Part shown: piece by piece, positions 21,159 to 30,842 of the stretch
Layout of the letters: each line of letters begins with the position of its first letter
How positions within the stretch are numbered: position 1 is the stretch's first letter
Source of the DNA: Gracilariopsis chorda
Lineage: Eukaryota > Rhodophyta > Florideophyceae > Gracilariales > Gracilariaceae
Direction: 5' to 3'
Length of the DNA: 36,265 nucleotides
Assembly (NCBI GenBank): GCA_003194525.1
Contig: NBIV01000467.1
Span: 1-36,265, forward strand
Notes under the pieces: generated by a model
The model's database searches: none
Seen by the model: only the letters and a program-made list of their open reading frames with translations
What the model was told of the DNA's origin: nothing
Made by a program: the position numbers and the translations under genes

Positions 21159-21409
21159 ATTTACATTCGCAAATTCTGAAGGGAGAGCACTTGAAGAGAT
21201 ACGAAGTGTACTGCTTCAAAGATGAATTCTTTTTTGTGACCTCCGTGATCTTAAAAATCTCAACACCCCAATCTTAATGATTTAAACATGTATGAGGGGT
21301 GGGTTGTTGATTGACGGGAGGCGTTGCGCTACAAATTCGCTTTGCACGCCCCTGTTTGCGCATGGAAAACGCCCATTTGGCGGAACGCCTCCCTACCATC
21401 AGAAAAATT

Positions 21410-21430
21410 CAGCAGCAGCAGCAGCAGCAA
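21410..21430 (+). repeat. CAG microsatellite in array copy 1
   Basis: Six CAG units followed by CAA. The matching place holds five CAG in copy 3 (from 22339), three in copy 4 (from 22809) and an interrupted pair in copy 2. The length therefore varies from copy to copy within one array. Confidence 0.85.
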
Positions 21431-21462
21431 AGCTTGCTGCTTACTGGCGGGTACTCTAACAA

Positions 21463-21533
21463 TGACTGCAGCGCCAGCCACTTACACAAAGCAACGTGTC
21501 GGGCTTTCTCATCATTGGCTGGCACTGCAGTCA
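21463..21533. repeat. Inverted repeat in array, copy 1
   Basis: Left arm at 21463-21480 and right arm at 21516-21533 are 18-bp reverse complements with one mismatch (GCGCC against GTGCC in copy 3), separated by 35 nt. The arms could form a hairpin in single-stranded nucleic acid, or be ends of neighbouring units. Confidence 0.85.
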
Positions 21534-21927
21534 ATTTAGGCCCCTAAACACAAACCCCTACGGCTCCACATACTCTAAGCGCCGCGGCGCCCCGTGGTTC
21601 TACGAGTGCTATTACGAGCGCAAGCGAGCAAAGTGCTCGGAGAGCCTCCGAAAGCTACTAAATACAAAAAGCTACAAAAACCAAGCGGCGCGCAGCGCCC
21701 CCCACGGCCGAAGGCCGTTTTCACTTGTCCTACCTGCTATAAGTATTTGTTCATGTATGAGGGGGATGTTCTTGATTGAATGGAGGCGGTGCGCCAATAA
21801 ACCGCCCTGTATGCCCCTCTACGCCCATGTAAAACTGCCATTTTGCGCAACGTCTCCCTACCATTTAAAGTTTTCAGGAGCAGCAGCTGCAGCAAAGCTT
21901 GCTGCTTACTCCCTGGCACTCCCGTAA

Positions 21928-21998
21928 TGACTGCGGTGCCACCCAGTTACAGAAAGCAATGTGTCACGCTTTCTCATCATTGGTTGGCACTGCAGTCA
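21928..21998. repeat. Inverted repeat in array, copy 2
   Basis: Arms at 21928-21945 and 21981-21998 correspond to those in the other copies, but each has substitutions, so the pairing is imperfect. The loop is again 35 nt. Confidence 0.75.
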
Positions 21999-22388
21999 TT
22001 GTAGGCACCTAAACACAAACCCCTACGGCTCCACATACTCTAGGCGCCGCGGCGCCCCGTGCTTCTACCAGCGCTATTGCGAGCGCAAGCGAGCAAAGTG
22101 CTCGGAGAGCCCCCGAACGCTACTAAACACAAAAAGCTACAGAAACAACGCGGCGCGCACCGCCGCCCACTGCCAAAGGCCGTTTACACTTGTCTCTCCA
22201 CTGTATGTATTTATACGCGTATGAGGGGGGTGTTCTTGATTGAATGGAGGCATTGCTCCACAACATTCTCTTGCGTGCCCCCGTTTGCGCAACCAAAACG
22301 CTCATTTGGCGCGGCGTCTCCCTACCATCAGAAAAATTCAGCAGCAGCAGCAGCAAAGCTTGCTGCTTACTGTCTGGCACTCCCATAA

Positions 22389-22459
22389 TGACTGCAGTGC
22401 CAGCCACTTACACAAAGCAACGTGTCGCGCTTTCTCATCATTGGCTGGCACTGCAGTCA
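22389..22459. repeat. Inverted repeat in array, copy 3 (perfect)
   Basis: Arms TGACTGCAGTGCCAGCCA at 22389-22406 and its exact reverse complement at 22442-22459 enclose a 35-nt loop. This is the best preserved of the array's inverted repeats. A single left arm, without partner, is found at 22904-22921 where the array ends. Confidence 0.92.
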
Positions 22460-22921
22460 ATGTAGGCACCTAAACACAAACCCCTACGGCTCCACATACT
22501 CTAGGTGCCGCAGCGCTCCGTGGTTCTACGAGTGCTCTTGCGAGCGCAAGCGAGCAAAGTGCTCGGAGAGCCCCCGAACGCTACTAAATACACAAAGCTA
22601 CAAAAACAACGCGGTGAGCAGCGCCGCCCACGGTCAAAGGCCCTTTCCACTTGTCTCAACACTCCCCGTACTATAATGATCTACAAATATATGAGGGGGG
22701 TGTTGTTGATTGACGGGTGGCGTTGCGGCAGTAAACACGCGTGCACGCCCCCGTACGCGCGTGCCAAAACCTCTCTTGGCGCATCGCCTCCCTTCCATTC
22801 ACCAAATTCAGCAGCAGCAACAAAGCGTACAGCTTATTGGCTGCTGCTGCAAGCTGACGCATGTTGACTGCTTCTGATGCTGGGTGGCTGGTCCTACACT
22901 AAATGACTGCAGTGCCAACCA

Positions 22922-23679
22922 CTCAGCAGCAGCAGCTGGTTTGCCCGACAGGCGGCTGGTATGTTGTACTGCCCCAGTGCAGAACCATTTGCAGAGCATA
23001 CATACTGCACTGGCGCATTGCAAAAAGCATCTCTCTTGCTGACCCTAACCACTATTTTGAATCCCATTCAGGCTTGGACAATAGCGCAGTGTCGTAACAT
23101 TTTGCTACTTTGGGCACTGTTGCTGGCCTGGGACCTAGGCAAGGCCGACCTCGTGTGCAGGTCACCAGAAGAGTAACCCACTAAGTACCACGGATCTGGG
23201 AAAGGTCAGGTGCTCCTCTGTGGTATACTGGTATTTTGACGGCGGTTAGGAAGTCTGAGGGTTTCCCGGACCTAATACTAGCTTGCCGTGCAGGGTCTGG
23301 GGCGGCCGCCGTGTCGTATCTCTTGGGGCCGGAAAGCACACTTTGGTGTGTGAGTAAAGGCAGGCCAATCCTTACAACTGGACGCGGGTTAAACATTAAA
23401 CGGCTTGAAAACCGGCTGGGCACACTCCGCCCGTCATAATCCAACAGGAGTGTATCGAGAGTCCATGTGCTGCGCACGACTGCACCGGGTAAAAATAAGC
23501 CTTGAACCATTTTTTTAATTGCTCATGCGACTCGGCCCTGTGTGTGCAAAGCAACAAACTGCAACCAGTTTTTTCACTTTCAACGTTTTTGTTATATTGG
23601 AAATTATTCTAGGACCCAGCCAAACTTTGTTAACGGTTTCAAAAATTTTATTTGATTGTTTCTTTTTTCTGATATAAAA
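22922..23679. other. No recognisable gene between array and Helitron
   Basis: A short inverted repeat (CCAGTGCAG near 22975 with CTGCACTGG near 23010) and a 7-bp one (ACACTCC near 23422 with GGAGTGT near 23446) are present. A - strand frame at 23510-23181 (109 codons) is open but unrecognised. The sequence just before 23680 is pyrimidine rich and then reads TATAAAA directly before the first ATG, too close to be a TATA box for that start. The Helitron 5' end should lie somewhere here but was not located. Confidence 0.4.
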
Positions 23680-24417
23680 ATGACGCGAGGAAGTCCACAT
23701 CCGAAATCTGGTGTGGCTAGACCGAACTCTGGAGGAGCAAGAGCGAATTCGGGAGGTGCTAGAGCGAATTCGGGAGGTGCCAGAGCGAATTCCGGAGGGG
23801 CCAGGGTGAACTCAGGCGGAGCAAGGCCAGGAGCTGGATGACCTCGACGACTGCCAGTTCCTCCCGCTCCAGATGAGATTCTGGTAAATGAGAGCGGAGT
23901 GCATGTGGAAGGACCCATTGTTCTGGCCGTGGAAGACGACGAAATTACTACTGCACCCACGTGCGTCGCTGGGGCAAGTCGTTCTAGGCCCACATCACGA
24001 CAAACTTCATCTCCTATGCCTCCATCTCTCCCACCAATGCCTGCGCCTGCTTTCAATGATGAGGGCAACACAACAGTGGAGACAGATGCGCGTCCTCTGC
24101 TGCACGTTCAAGAAGAAGTACAGATACCCGTTCCGATGGAAGTGGAGGAGGGCGAGATCAATCGTGCTCCCTCACAGCCGCCGCAGCAGCCTTCTTTTCC
24201 GCCAGTTGAAGATGAAAAACAGATGCCCATTCTGATGGAAGTGGAAGAGGATGAGATCACTCCCGCCCCCTCAAAGCCGCCACAGCAACCTGCTCTGACA
24301 CAAGCAGAAGAACAAGGAGAGCAGCTGTCAGTTCCCATGGAAGTTGAAGAGGATGAGATCACCCCTGCTCCCTTCCACCAGCCGCAGCAGCTATTGCAGC
24401 AGCCACAGCACCCATAG
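23680..24417 (+). pseudogene. Helitron ORF N-terminal disordered region
   Basis: ATG at 23680 opens a frame that runs to TAG at 24415-24417 with only one TGA (23839-23841). The first part has five tandem seven-residue repeats (N-S-G-G-A-R-A). The second is rich in Pro, Gln and Glu and carries a recurring acidic motif ('MEVEEDEITPAP' and variants). No folded domain is expected. It shares its frame with the zinc-finger segment behind it, so it is read as the start of the Rep/helicase protein. A separate small ORF in the same orientation is the alternative. Confidence 0.6.
23725..23829 (+). repeat. 21-bp minisatellite encoding N-S-G-G-A-R-A
   Basis: Five consecutive 21-bp units at 23725, 23746, 23767, 23788 and 23809 encode N-S-G-G-A-R followed by A, A, A, V and P. 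Flanking codons (S-G-V-A-R-P before, G-A-G after) look like degenerate units. The reading frame is kept through all units. Confidence 0.9.
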
Positions 24418-24498
24418 CCGCAGCTTGATACGAAGATCATGCAGTGTGCTGGACGTCTGGATCGAGGACTGTATCGCGTGTAATATTCGTGAGATACC

Positions 24499-25199
24499 GT
24501 GGCAGATGAAACTTGCAATGATCCCGCCATCCGTGCAAGCGTCCCAGAGTTCGAGGCGCTTTCCACTGCGGGTCAAAGGCGATGCGCAAGATGCGGCGAG
24601 CACGCAAACACGCTATCATCCTGCCCGTACCCAGACTGGACATTGCGAACTCATAGCTGCAAGTACTGCGGATGCGTTTTGCTTGGCAAAGAGACCAATG
24701 GAGTGTGCTGTGGAATGAAACTAATGTCAGGATGGGGCGTCACGTTCCGCAGAAGACATAGCAATGAGTTGGTTCGCATTCTTTATAGCCTGAGAGCCTT
24801 ACACAGCCATTTCCTCAACTTGAATACGCTCTTCGCGACGACGCAAGCGTTCATGGACATGTCATATGTGACGGGAGGCGGTCTTTCTTTTCTCACACTT
24901 GAGGGCAACGCGGCTCTCGCTTTGTCCATGCAGAACTAGAACAACACGCGCTACAGCTTTCTGTGGGGTACTGGTCCGCCTTCCTTGGATTCATCTCACT
25001 GTACGCTTGCCAATCTGCGTGCGTTCATTCAGGACTTCAACGTAAGGGACATCGTACGCAAGTTGTAAGATGTGATCAAGCCGAAGCCAGACGTGGTGCG
25101 CGAACGTTACCAATCCATGCTTAACACGCAACAGCAACAACAACAACAAATGCGAAGACCGCCGCGGATATCAGCGTGCAAGCAGCAGAAAAAGGAGTA
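24499..25199 (+). pseudogene. Helitron Cys-rich zinc-finger-like region
   Basis: In the same frame as the N-terminal region, separated from it by stops, the sequence contains C-x2-C ('CARCGEH'), a further Cys, then 'CKYCGCVLLGK' and a final Cys pair ('VCCGM'). Helitron Rep/helicase proteins usually carry such a cysteine cluster ahead of the Helitron_like_N domain. TAG at 24937-24939 and a TAA near 25066 interrupt the frame. A CAA/CAG run near 25128-25149 encodes about seven Gln. Downstream, between 25200 and 25460, a third frame carries the track with an Ala-rich stretch, so a frameshift occurs near 25195. Confidence 0.6.
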
Positions 25200-25462
25200 G
25201 TCGTACGTGGGTATGAAAGAACTCGAAGTGCTACAGTCAGTGCTCCTCGTCCAGGTGCTGGTACGCTCCCTGAAGATGTTCCTGATGGGAGGCCAACCAT
25301 GATGAGAACGCTCTTGGTTGATCCGACTGGCCTGTACCGAGTGTAGTTTCAGGTACCGCGCTTGGTGGAAGGAACCGTAACCGAAGAGCACGATGCAGTG
25401 ACTAGTGCTGCTGCTGCTGGAGCAGGGGCGACTGCGATTGCCCCAAACAATGCGCAAGTGCG

Positions 25463-27345
25463 GTGGCGACTTCTGAAACCGGCATCCTAGCAGAGAAAGG
25501 CATTTTCCCTCTTCTCTACCCGTACGGGGATCAGCACGAAGCGTTTGACGTTGGCCCGTTTCTGGATGCAAGGAACTCTACACAGCAAAGCTCAGGTCTC
25601 AGCGTCAAGGAGTGGAAGCTAAGAAAGCTCACCCGGGCTGAGAACGCGAAGCGACGTTTGTACTCAGACAACATCCTCCTACACAGTGGACCGTTGATGC
25701 AGATGTGGATGCTCTGCACGCATACAAACATTGAGTACATGCAACTACGTGTCCTGGAGAGAGAACAACTGGCACGTATTGTACAAGAGCAAGAGATTCA
25801 GCACGCACAAAAGCAATCAGGTCATGTGTGACCGTCACAGTTCGCACAAATGGGAGGCATATTTCTGCCCGATGACTCGGTCAACTCAGCAGCGTACTGG
25901 AAGAACAAGCGCATGGATGTACAAGCGATTGTAGCGCGGAAAGGACCGCCTTCTCTGTTCATAACAATCACCATGAACATCTGGCGTGCGGACATCCAGC
26001 GACTTGGGATGGACACCACTAATCGTGGCGCATGTACGGCACAGAGTAACGGCCTTCGACCGTTTGATGGACCGGATCTGATTTCAAGGGCGTACAACCA
26101 GTACGCAAATGACATCATGAAGGACTTGGAGAAGAACTCGGAGCACATCTTTGGAATGAAGTGCCTCGGGCTTGCATCAAAGCTGAAGTTTCAAGAGCGC
26201 AATGTGCCTCATCACCACATGCTCGTGTGGCTCGAAGGAAGAGTGATTGAAGATGTTTATGTGATCGACGAGCTGATTCGTGCAAAATGTTCCCTTCCAG
26301 GCGAGGACGACGCGTTGCATGACCTCATTCATCTCATGCGCAGGCACCGCCACTCCCCGTATTGCCGGAATCGCGCTGGGCGGTGCAAGTTTGGATACGA
26401 CAGCAACATGATCGTGCCAGAGAGGTACATTGAAGAAGGCACGAATCGCGTGATCTACCGCAGAAGAAAGCAACAAGACCTCAACATTGTGCCGTACAAC
26501 CCTACTCTGACCAAGAAGTACCGCTCTCATATCAACGTAGAACGCACGCAAGGAGGGGGCGCAGTGGCTTATCTGATGAAGTATGCGTTCAAACAGCCCA
26601 AAGCTCAGGAGATGGTGCTCAATGTGAGTAGAGCTAATGAGACAGGCACATAGAACGAGCAGCAACAAGAGCCACGGGGGCAGAACGAAATTTGTGCATA
26701 CATTCGAGCGCATGTGGTTAGCGCCGTCAATGCAGCTTTGAGAGTTTTCGAGTTTCGACATGTCCACATCGTACCAAACGTAGAGCGACTGGCCATTCAC
26801 TTGGAAGGAGAGCAAAAGGTTTTGCTCAGAGGTCCAAATCAAATCCATTCCGTATCGCCACTGTCTACACTGGAGAGATACTTTGCAAGGCCCGAAGCAT
26901 ATACGAACCTCCACTACCTTTCGTACTTTGAAAAGGTTCGATTGTATCGCACGCTTCCAGCCCGCGTGCTTAACCAATACGAGGGAGACAGCAATCAGGT
27001 GCCCACAGACGACTGAGATCCGCCCATGTACGTGGTACAGCGCACGGAAGACGAGCAGTGCGTCGCAAGGATCAGAGGTTTTTCACCGTCCGACATTGAG
27101 CTCTTTGCTATGCACTTGCTGCTCATGAATCATGGCTCGAGCTCTTATGAAGATGCAAGGAATTTCAACGGACAGCAATATAGAACGTATTGTGAAACTG
27201 CGATAGTAAACGGACTGCTCGCGGACGGATCCGAGTTTGATATTTCATTTCAAGAAGCAGTGCAGATCTACAGCACGCCCTCCCAGCTACGACGTCTGGT
27301 TGTCACACTATACCACTTGGTCAAAGTACGGTCCCCGATCTCAAC
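25463..27345 (+). pseudogene. Helitron_like_N and Rep nuclease region
   Basis: 'ILAKHG'-type lead-in is seen as 'ETGILAEKGIFPLLYPYGD', the Helitron_like_N hallmark. The nuclease core has 'ERNVPHHHMLVWLEG', where three His codons at 26210-26218 supply the HUH metal site. 'AVAYLMKYAFK' carries the two catalytic tyrosines at 26570-26572 and 26582-26584 with three residues between them. After TAG 26651-26653 the same frame continues with 'RVFEFRHVHIVPNVERLAIH', the conserved segment that precedes the helicase in Helitrons, and after a TGA at 27014-27016 with 'ELFAMHLLLMNHGSSSYEDAR'. One frame covers almost 1.9 kb with only three stops (a TGA at 25829-25831 is the first). The catalytic residues all survive. 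Confidence 0.9.
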
Positions 27346-28489
27346 GTGCAGAACTATATGCGAAATACAACTCTTGTCTTGGATGAGGCGTACAAGCTCT
27401 CACAAAAGCTATTTGAGCTCATGGATGGGTTGCTCAAACATCTTCGCTGCAGTGGAATGGAAAACCCGCCTCCATTTGGGGGCTTCACCATCGTTCTATC
27501 CGGGGACTACTCCCAGCTGCTTCCAGTGGTGCCGCAGGTGTACATGGAGGCCTGGCCAAGTAAAAATTTGAAACAATTGTACACAAACATTCTCAACGAA
27601 TTGCCATGGAATAGTGATCTGTGGACATTGTGCTCGGTTCAAGTGCTGTAACTCACCGAACAAGTACGTCAAGCCGATTATACGGCATTTACGTCGCAGG
27701 TACGTTCCATTGCACGCAATACAGTATCCAACAACGCTCCAATACCACTCCGATCTACCGGTGGCATGTAAAACGCCTACCAATGTCTGTCAAATGGCTC
27801 ACAACACGACGCAAGCAGGATGTGGATCTCAGCAAAATGCTCATTGCGTCCACAAACCAGCTGGTCGAACATCATGCGGCAGCGAAAGATCTCTTTCATG
27901 GTGAGCGCTTCACTCTTCCGTCAGCGACAACCGTGCAACCTGATCGTGGACAGATGCAAGAGTCTAACTTCACCAATCCTTTCCTCTCCGAGTTTGCATA
28001 TCAGTATGCGCCTACTGGAGTACCGCCTCGTAAGTTGGACTTGAAGATCGGTGTGCCAGTTAGGGTAATTTTGAACGTGCTGAATCCCGCTGTGGTCAAC
28101 AGAAAGCGGTTCGTAGTCGTAGGTGTCGATCAATTTACGATGCAGCGGGCTCGATTCTACGAAAACGGACGGGTTGTGGAACGACAGCTCCTACACCGAC
28201 ATCGAGTTTTCTTTGGCAGATATTCGCATGATTCGAAGGCAGTTCCCCATTCGTCTCGAGTTTTAAGCTACCTTTCACAAAGGACAGGGAAATAGAGTTG
28301 GATGTCTTGGTTGGAAATGTGTGGTCCAACCTCTTCTGCGCCGGTCAGTTGTATGTCGCATTGTCGCGCGTTCGAAGGAACGACAATTTGCTGCTCCTGC
28401 ATGACCCGCAGCACACATCTGCGAATGCGCACAGAATTCATCCCAGGCCTGTGGCCATCGCCAATTCTGTGCTGCCTGAAGCCATTTAG
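27346..28489 (+). pseudogene. Helitron Pif1-type helicase, missing Walker A
   Basis: Helicase motif II is 'TLVLDEAYKLS' (Asp-Glu at 27382-27387) and motif III 'FTIVLSGDYSQLLPVVP'. After a frame change near 27620, 'GVPPRKLDLKIGVPVRVI' matches the 2B/SH3-side segment of Pif1 helicases. After another near 28290, 'FCAGQLYVALSRVRR' is motif VI with its arginine finger. The protein would unwind DNA 5' to 3' during transposition. The GxxGxGKT nucleotide-binding motif, expected before motif II, is absent. Only about 15-20 codons separate the Rep-side sequence from motif II, implying a deletion of perhaps 150-200 residues. Motif V is poorly preserved around the last frame change. Confidence 0.85.
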
Positions 28490-28825
28490 TTCTGCATTCC
28501 TCCACAACCATAATCATATTTCTTGCGTTCTTCATTCATTGAATTAAACTACTTGCTTTTCTGCTTTTGCTTTCTCCACACTTTTTTCTTTTCACCGCTG
28601 TTTATTACTCCTCCACTGCGGCGCGCAGCGCCACCTGCGGCCAAATGCTGCTTCCTCTTGTCCATTCATCACTAAGTTTTGGCGACAAATCTGTCGTACT
28701 GCTCCACTCAATAATCGTCACGGCTATACTTTTCATCGTGGAAAAATGTTTTTAGCTTTTGTTCTTATAGCTTTTCATCATAATGCCCGACACATCAAAA
28801 CTCTCGTTTCTGATTCGCGCCCTCT
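28490..28825. other. Helitron-tnp2 interval with array-like 44-bp segment and CACTA
   Basis: The stretch 28620-28663 aligns without gaps to 21687-21730 in the tandem array at 35 of 44 positions, including an identical 13-bp core (GGCGCGCAGCGCC, itself able to form a short hairpin). At 28670 the sequence reads CACTAAG, followed by a small inverted repeat (CGACA/TGTCG). Either the Helitron 3' end or the 5' end of the following element, or both, may lie here. No matching inverted CACTA end with a target-site duplication was found downstream. Confidence 0.5.
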
Positions 28826-30790
28826 GTGTATCTCGACAAGAATCTCTATGTAGAGTTTTATACTCCGGTCTTTTACCCTCTCTCTCGAATGGAGATTCTG
28901 GGATATGTGTGCCATAACGACAACAAATGTCGTTATGATAAGGGAAAGCTGGTTTCCAGAGAGACTGCAATGCTACATCTGGCAGCGGCACAGGACCGAA
29001 TTGAAAAACATGGACGTGATGAAAGCATCTTCTTGCCTCTACCCTGTGCCATCACTAGCTACTCCCAACTTTCTTTTCTGTACGCTCAGGGTATTGTAGT
29101 GGATGAAGACGATATCCAAAATGCTCATGAGTATTCGTCGGAGTCAACGCAATCGATTAGTACAGAATCTGTACTTTTATCAACCGGATCAGAGTCAGAA
29201 AGATCTTCTTGTGTCATACAAGAGTCGGAACATCTTATTGATCATGTTCATATCACATGTAGCGAATTTATCTCTGATAAGATTGGAGGCATCCGACAGT
29301 TTATGAGCTTAGACCGAAAGTTTGCTCTGTTTATAGAAAACTATTCCAACGTACTTGGACTTGGAATCAAGCACTTCGCTGACGACGCCTTCATGACTGA
29401 TCTTAGCAAGGACAATTCGGGATCTGATAGACTTGAACGTCGATATAAATCACTTTCGGGAGTACGCAACGCGCTTGTGCGTAATTCTGGACTGCATACA
29501 ACTGAACTCCCAGCTTGTCCAAAATTTCAGAAAGCTCTAGAAATGAAATCAGATGGATCATTTGTAAGGTTCTCATGTTGTACCGACGATCCCAATGACG
29601 CCGCTGATCTGTTTGAGTATATTCCGGTGTGGGAACGTATCGAGATGTTGCTTCAGAGTCCCATAGAGGGGTTACTGCTTTTCAATTATATGTGAAATAT
29701 TAACTTTGAACACCGAGAGGGATTGAACAGCGACTTCTTCTCAGGCCGCATATTCCAGGATATTGTTTCAGAAAGAGTTGGTCGGGCAATGGTGAAATAG
29801 GACACATTTGTGGCTCTATCTGCAGATGGTGTGCAGCCTTCCAGATCAGATAAATACATCTACTGCATAGCTCTTTTTGTTATTGTAAACCTGCTGCCAG
29901 GTATTAGATTCAGAGCAAGGCGACTGCTACTGTTGCTTCTCATCCCCGGCACAAATGATTCAAAGGACCTTACCAGCTTTCTTCGTCCATTTCTCACTGA
30001 AATTCAGAGCCTATCGACGGAAGGGAAAAATGCGGAACCGTGGAATGGGGAACGCAGGCGGGTTAGAGTACATCTGCTTTTTACTTTGGCGGACCTTCTA
30101 GCCATGAACAAGCTTACTCATCTTAAGGGTCCCAATGGGCTTGTGCCTTGCCGAGTTTGCCTAATTAATGGCTTTCACGTTCAGCATTGTTACTTCCCAC
30201 CGGTTCTTTCTGGCCATGAAGAATCCGGAGCAAGGAGGAGGTCTGTAGAGCAAGTTTTGTGGGATCGGTCAAGTCTTGATCTCCGATCTCAAACTGAGGT
30301 GATGCAGGAGTATGAATGGTTTTGAGAATTATAGTTTGAAATTCTGAAGCGAGAACTTGAACACCATTTGAAAGAGAACGGATTCTCTTCTACCCGTTCT
30401 ACAACTCTAATGGAATTGAATACCATGCGCTCATTCCGATCTTTTCCTATCGAAATCATGCATCTATTGTTTGAGAATGTTGCCAAAGATGTTGTTCTTA
30501 GTTGGTCCAACGACTCTGTTCGACATGTGGAACTAGCCTATCTCTCCTCACCAAACGTCTTTGAAGCTGTGAAATGCAACCTGAAAGCTTGTCAAAGGCT
30601 TTGGGTCCTACTACTGCGGAGCATCACGAGGCTTAGACAAACGAGTACTATGGAAAGCATCCGAGTGGAAGTTGTTTACGATATCAACACGTCTTGTAAT
30701 GATGGGCGGATGGGTACATGCCAAAGTATTGAATGGGTGGAAGCACTTTGTTCAGCTCGTACGGCTCATTTGCCAGTGGAGACACACTAA
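28826..30790 (+). pseudogene. Tnp2-family transposase, N-terminal and catalytic part
   Basis: The frame is open for 289 codons up to TGA 29693-29695, then to TAG near 29798, then to TGA 30323-30325, with TAG 30332-30334, and ends TAA 30788-30790. Family motifs are 'FEYIPVWERIEMLL' ahead of the core, 'FVALSADGVQPSRSDKYIY' with a catalytic-type Asp, 'IPGTNDSKDLTSFLRPF', 'DLLAMNKLTHLKGPNGLVPC', the C-x2-C of the same segment, and 'SFPIEIMHLLFENV'. The N-terminal 200 residues are less conserved and Ser/Glu rich. The number of stops (five) without early frameshifts indicates moderate age. The first frame begins with GTG, so the true start is not fixed. Confidence 0.82.
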
Positions 30791-30842
30791 TAAAGATGTA
30801 GATCAGATTGAGTCTTTGGTGGAAGGATTCTAGAGGCATTTT

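Larger units (their letters stand above)
21255..22921. repeat. Tandem array, about 3.6 copies of a unit of about 465 bp
   Basis: Anchors repeat at regular spacing. 'TATGAGGGG' begins at 21291, 21756, 22220 and 22690, giving periods of 465, 464 and 470 bp. The stretch 'CCTACGGCTCCACATACTCT' occurs in the first three copies. The fourth copy breaks off at 22921. Each unit holds a CAG-rich tract next to an AAGCTT site, a GC-rich block with short hairpins, and an 18-bp inverted repeat around a 35-nt loop. Open frames inside differ between copies and start from non-coding-like sequence, so the unit is not read as a gene. Copies differ by point changes and small indels, so the array is not very recent. 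Confidence 0.92.
23680..28489 (+). mobile_element. Helitron (rolling-circle transposon), broken Rep/helicase ORF
   Basis: A single decayed coding track runs from ATG 23680 to TAG at 28487-28489. Its domain order is that of autonomous Helitrons: variable N-terminal region, Cys-rich zinc-finger-like segment, Helitron_like_N domain, HUH-type Rep nuclease with two tyrosines, and a C-terminal Pif1-family helicase. The protein normally nicks one strand, unwinds it and transfers it by rolling circle. Breaks are mostly single stops in otherwise open frames plus a few frame changes, so decay is moderate. The helicase has lost its nucleotide-binding motif. The terminal TC at the 5' end and CTRR with hairpin at the 3' end were not securely found, so the true element is longer than the stated limits. 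Confidence 0.9.

Noticed and set aside
21255..22921. CRISPR-like or protein-coding interpretation of the repeated region
   Set aside because: Units are about 465 bp without short repeats and unique spacers. The repeated open frames change between copies and follow the repeat, not a conserved protein.
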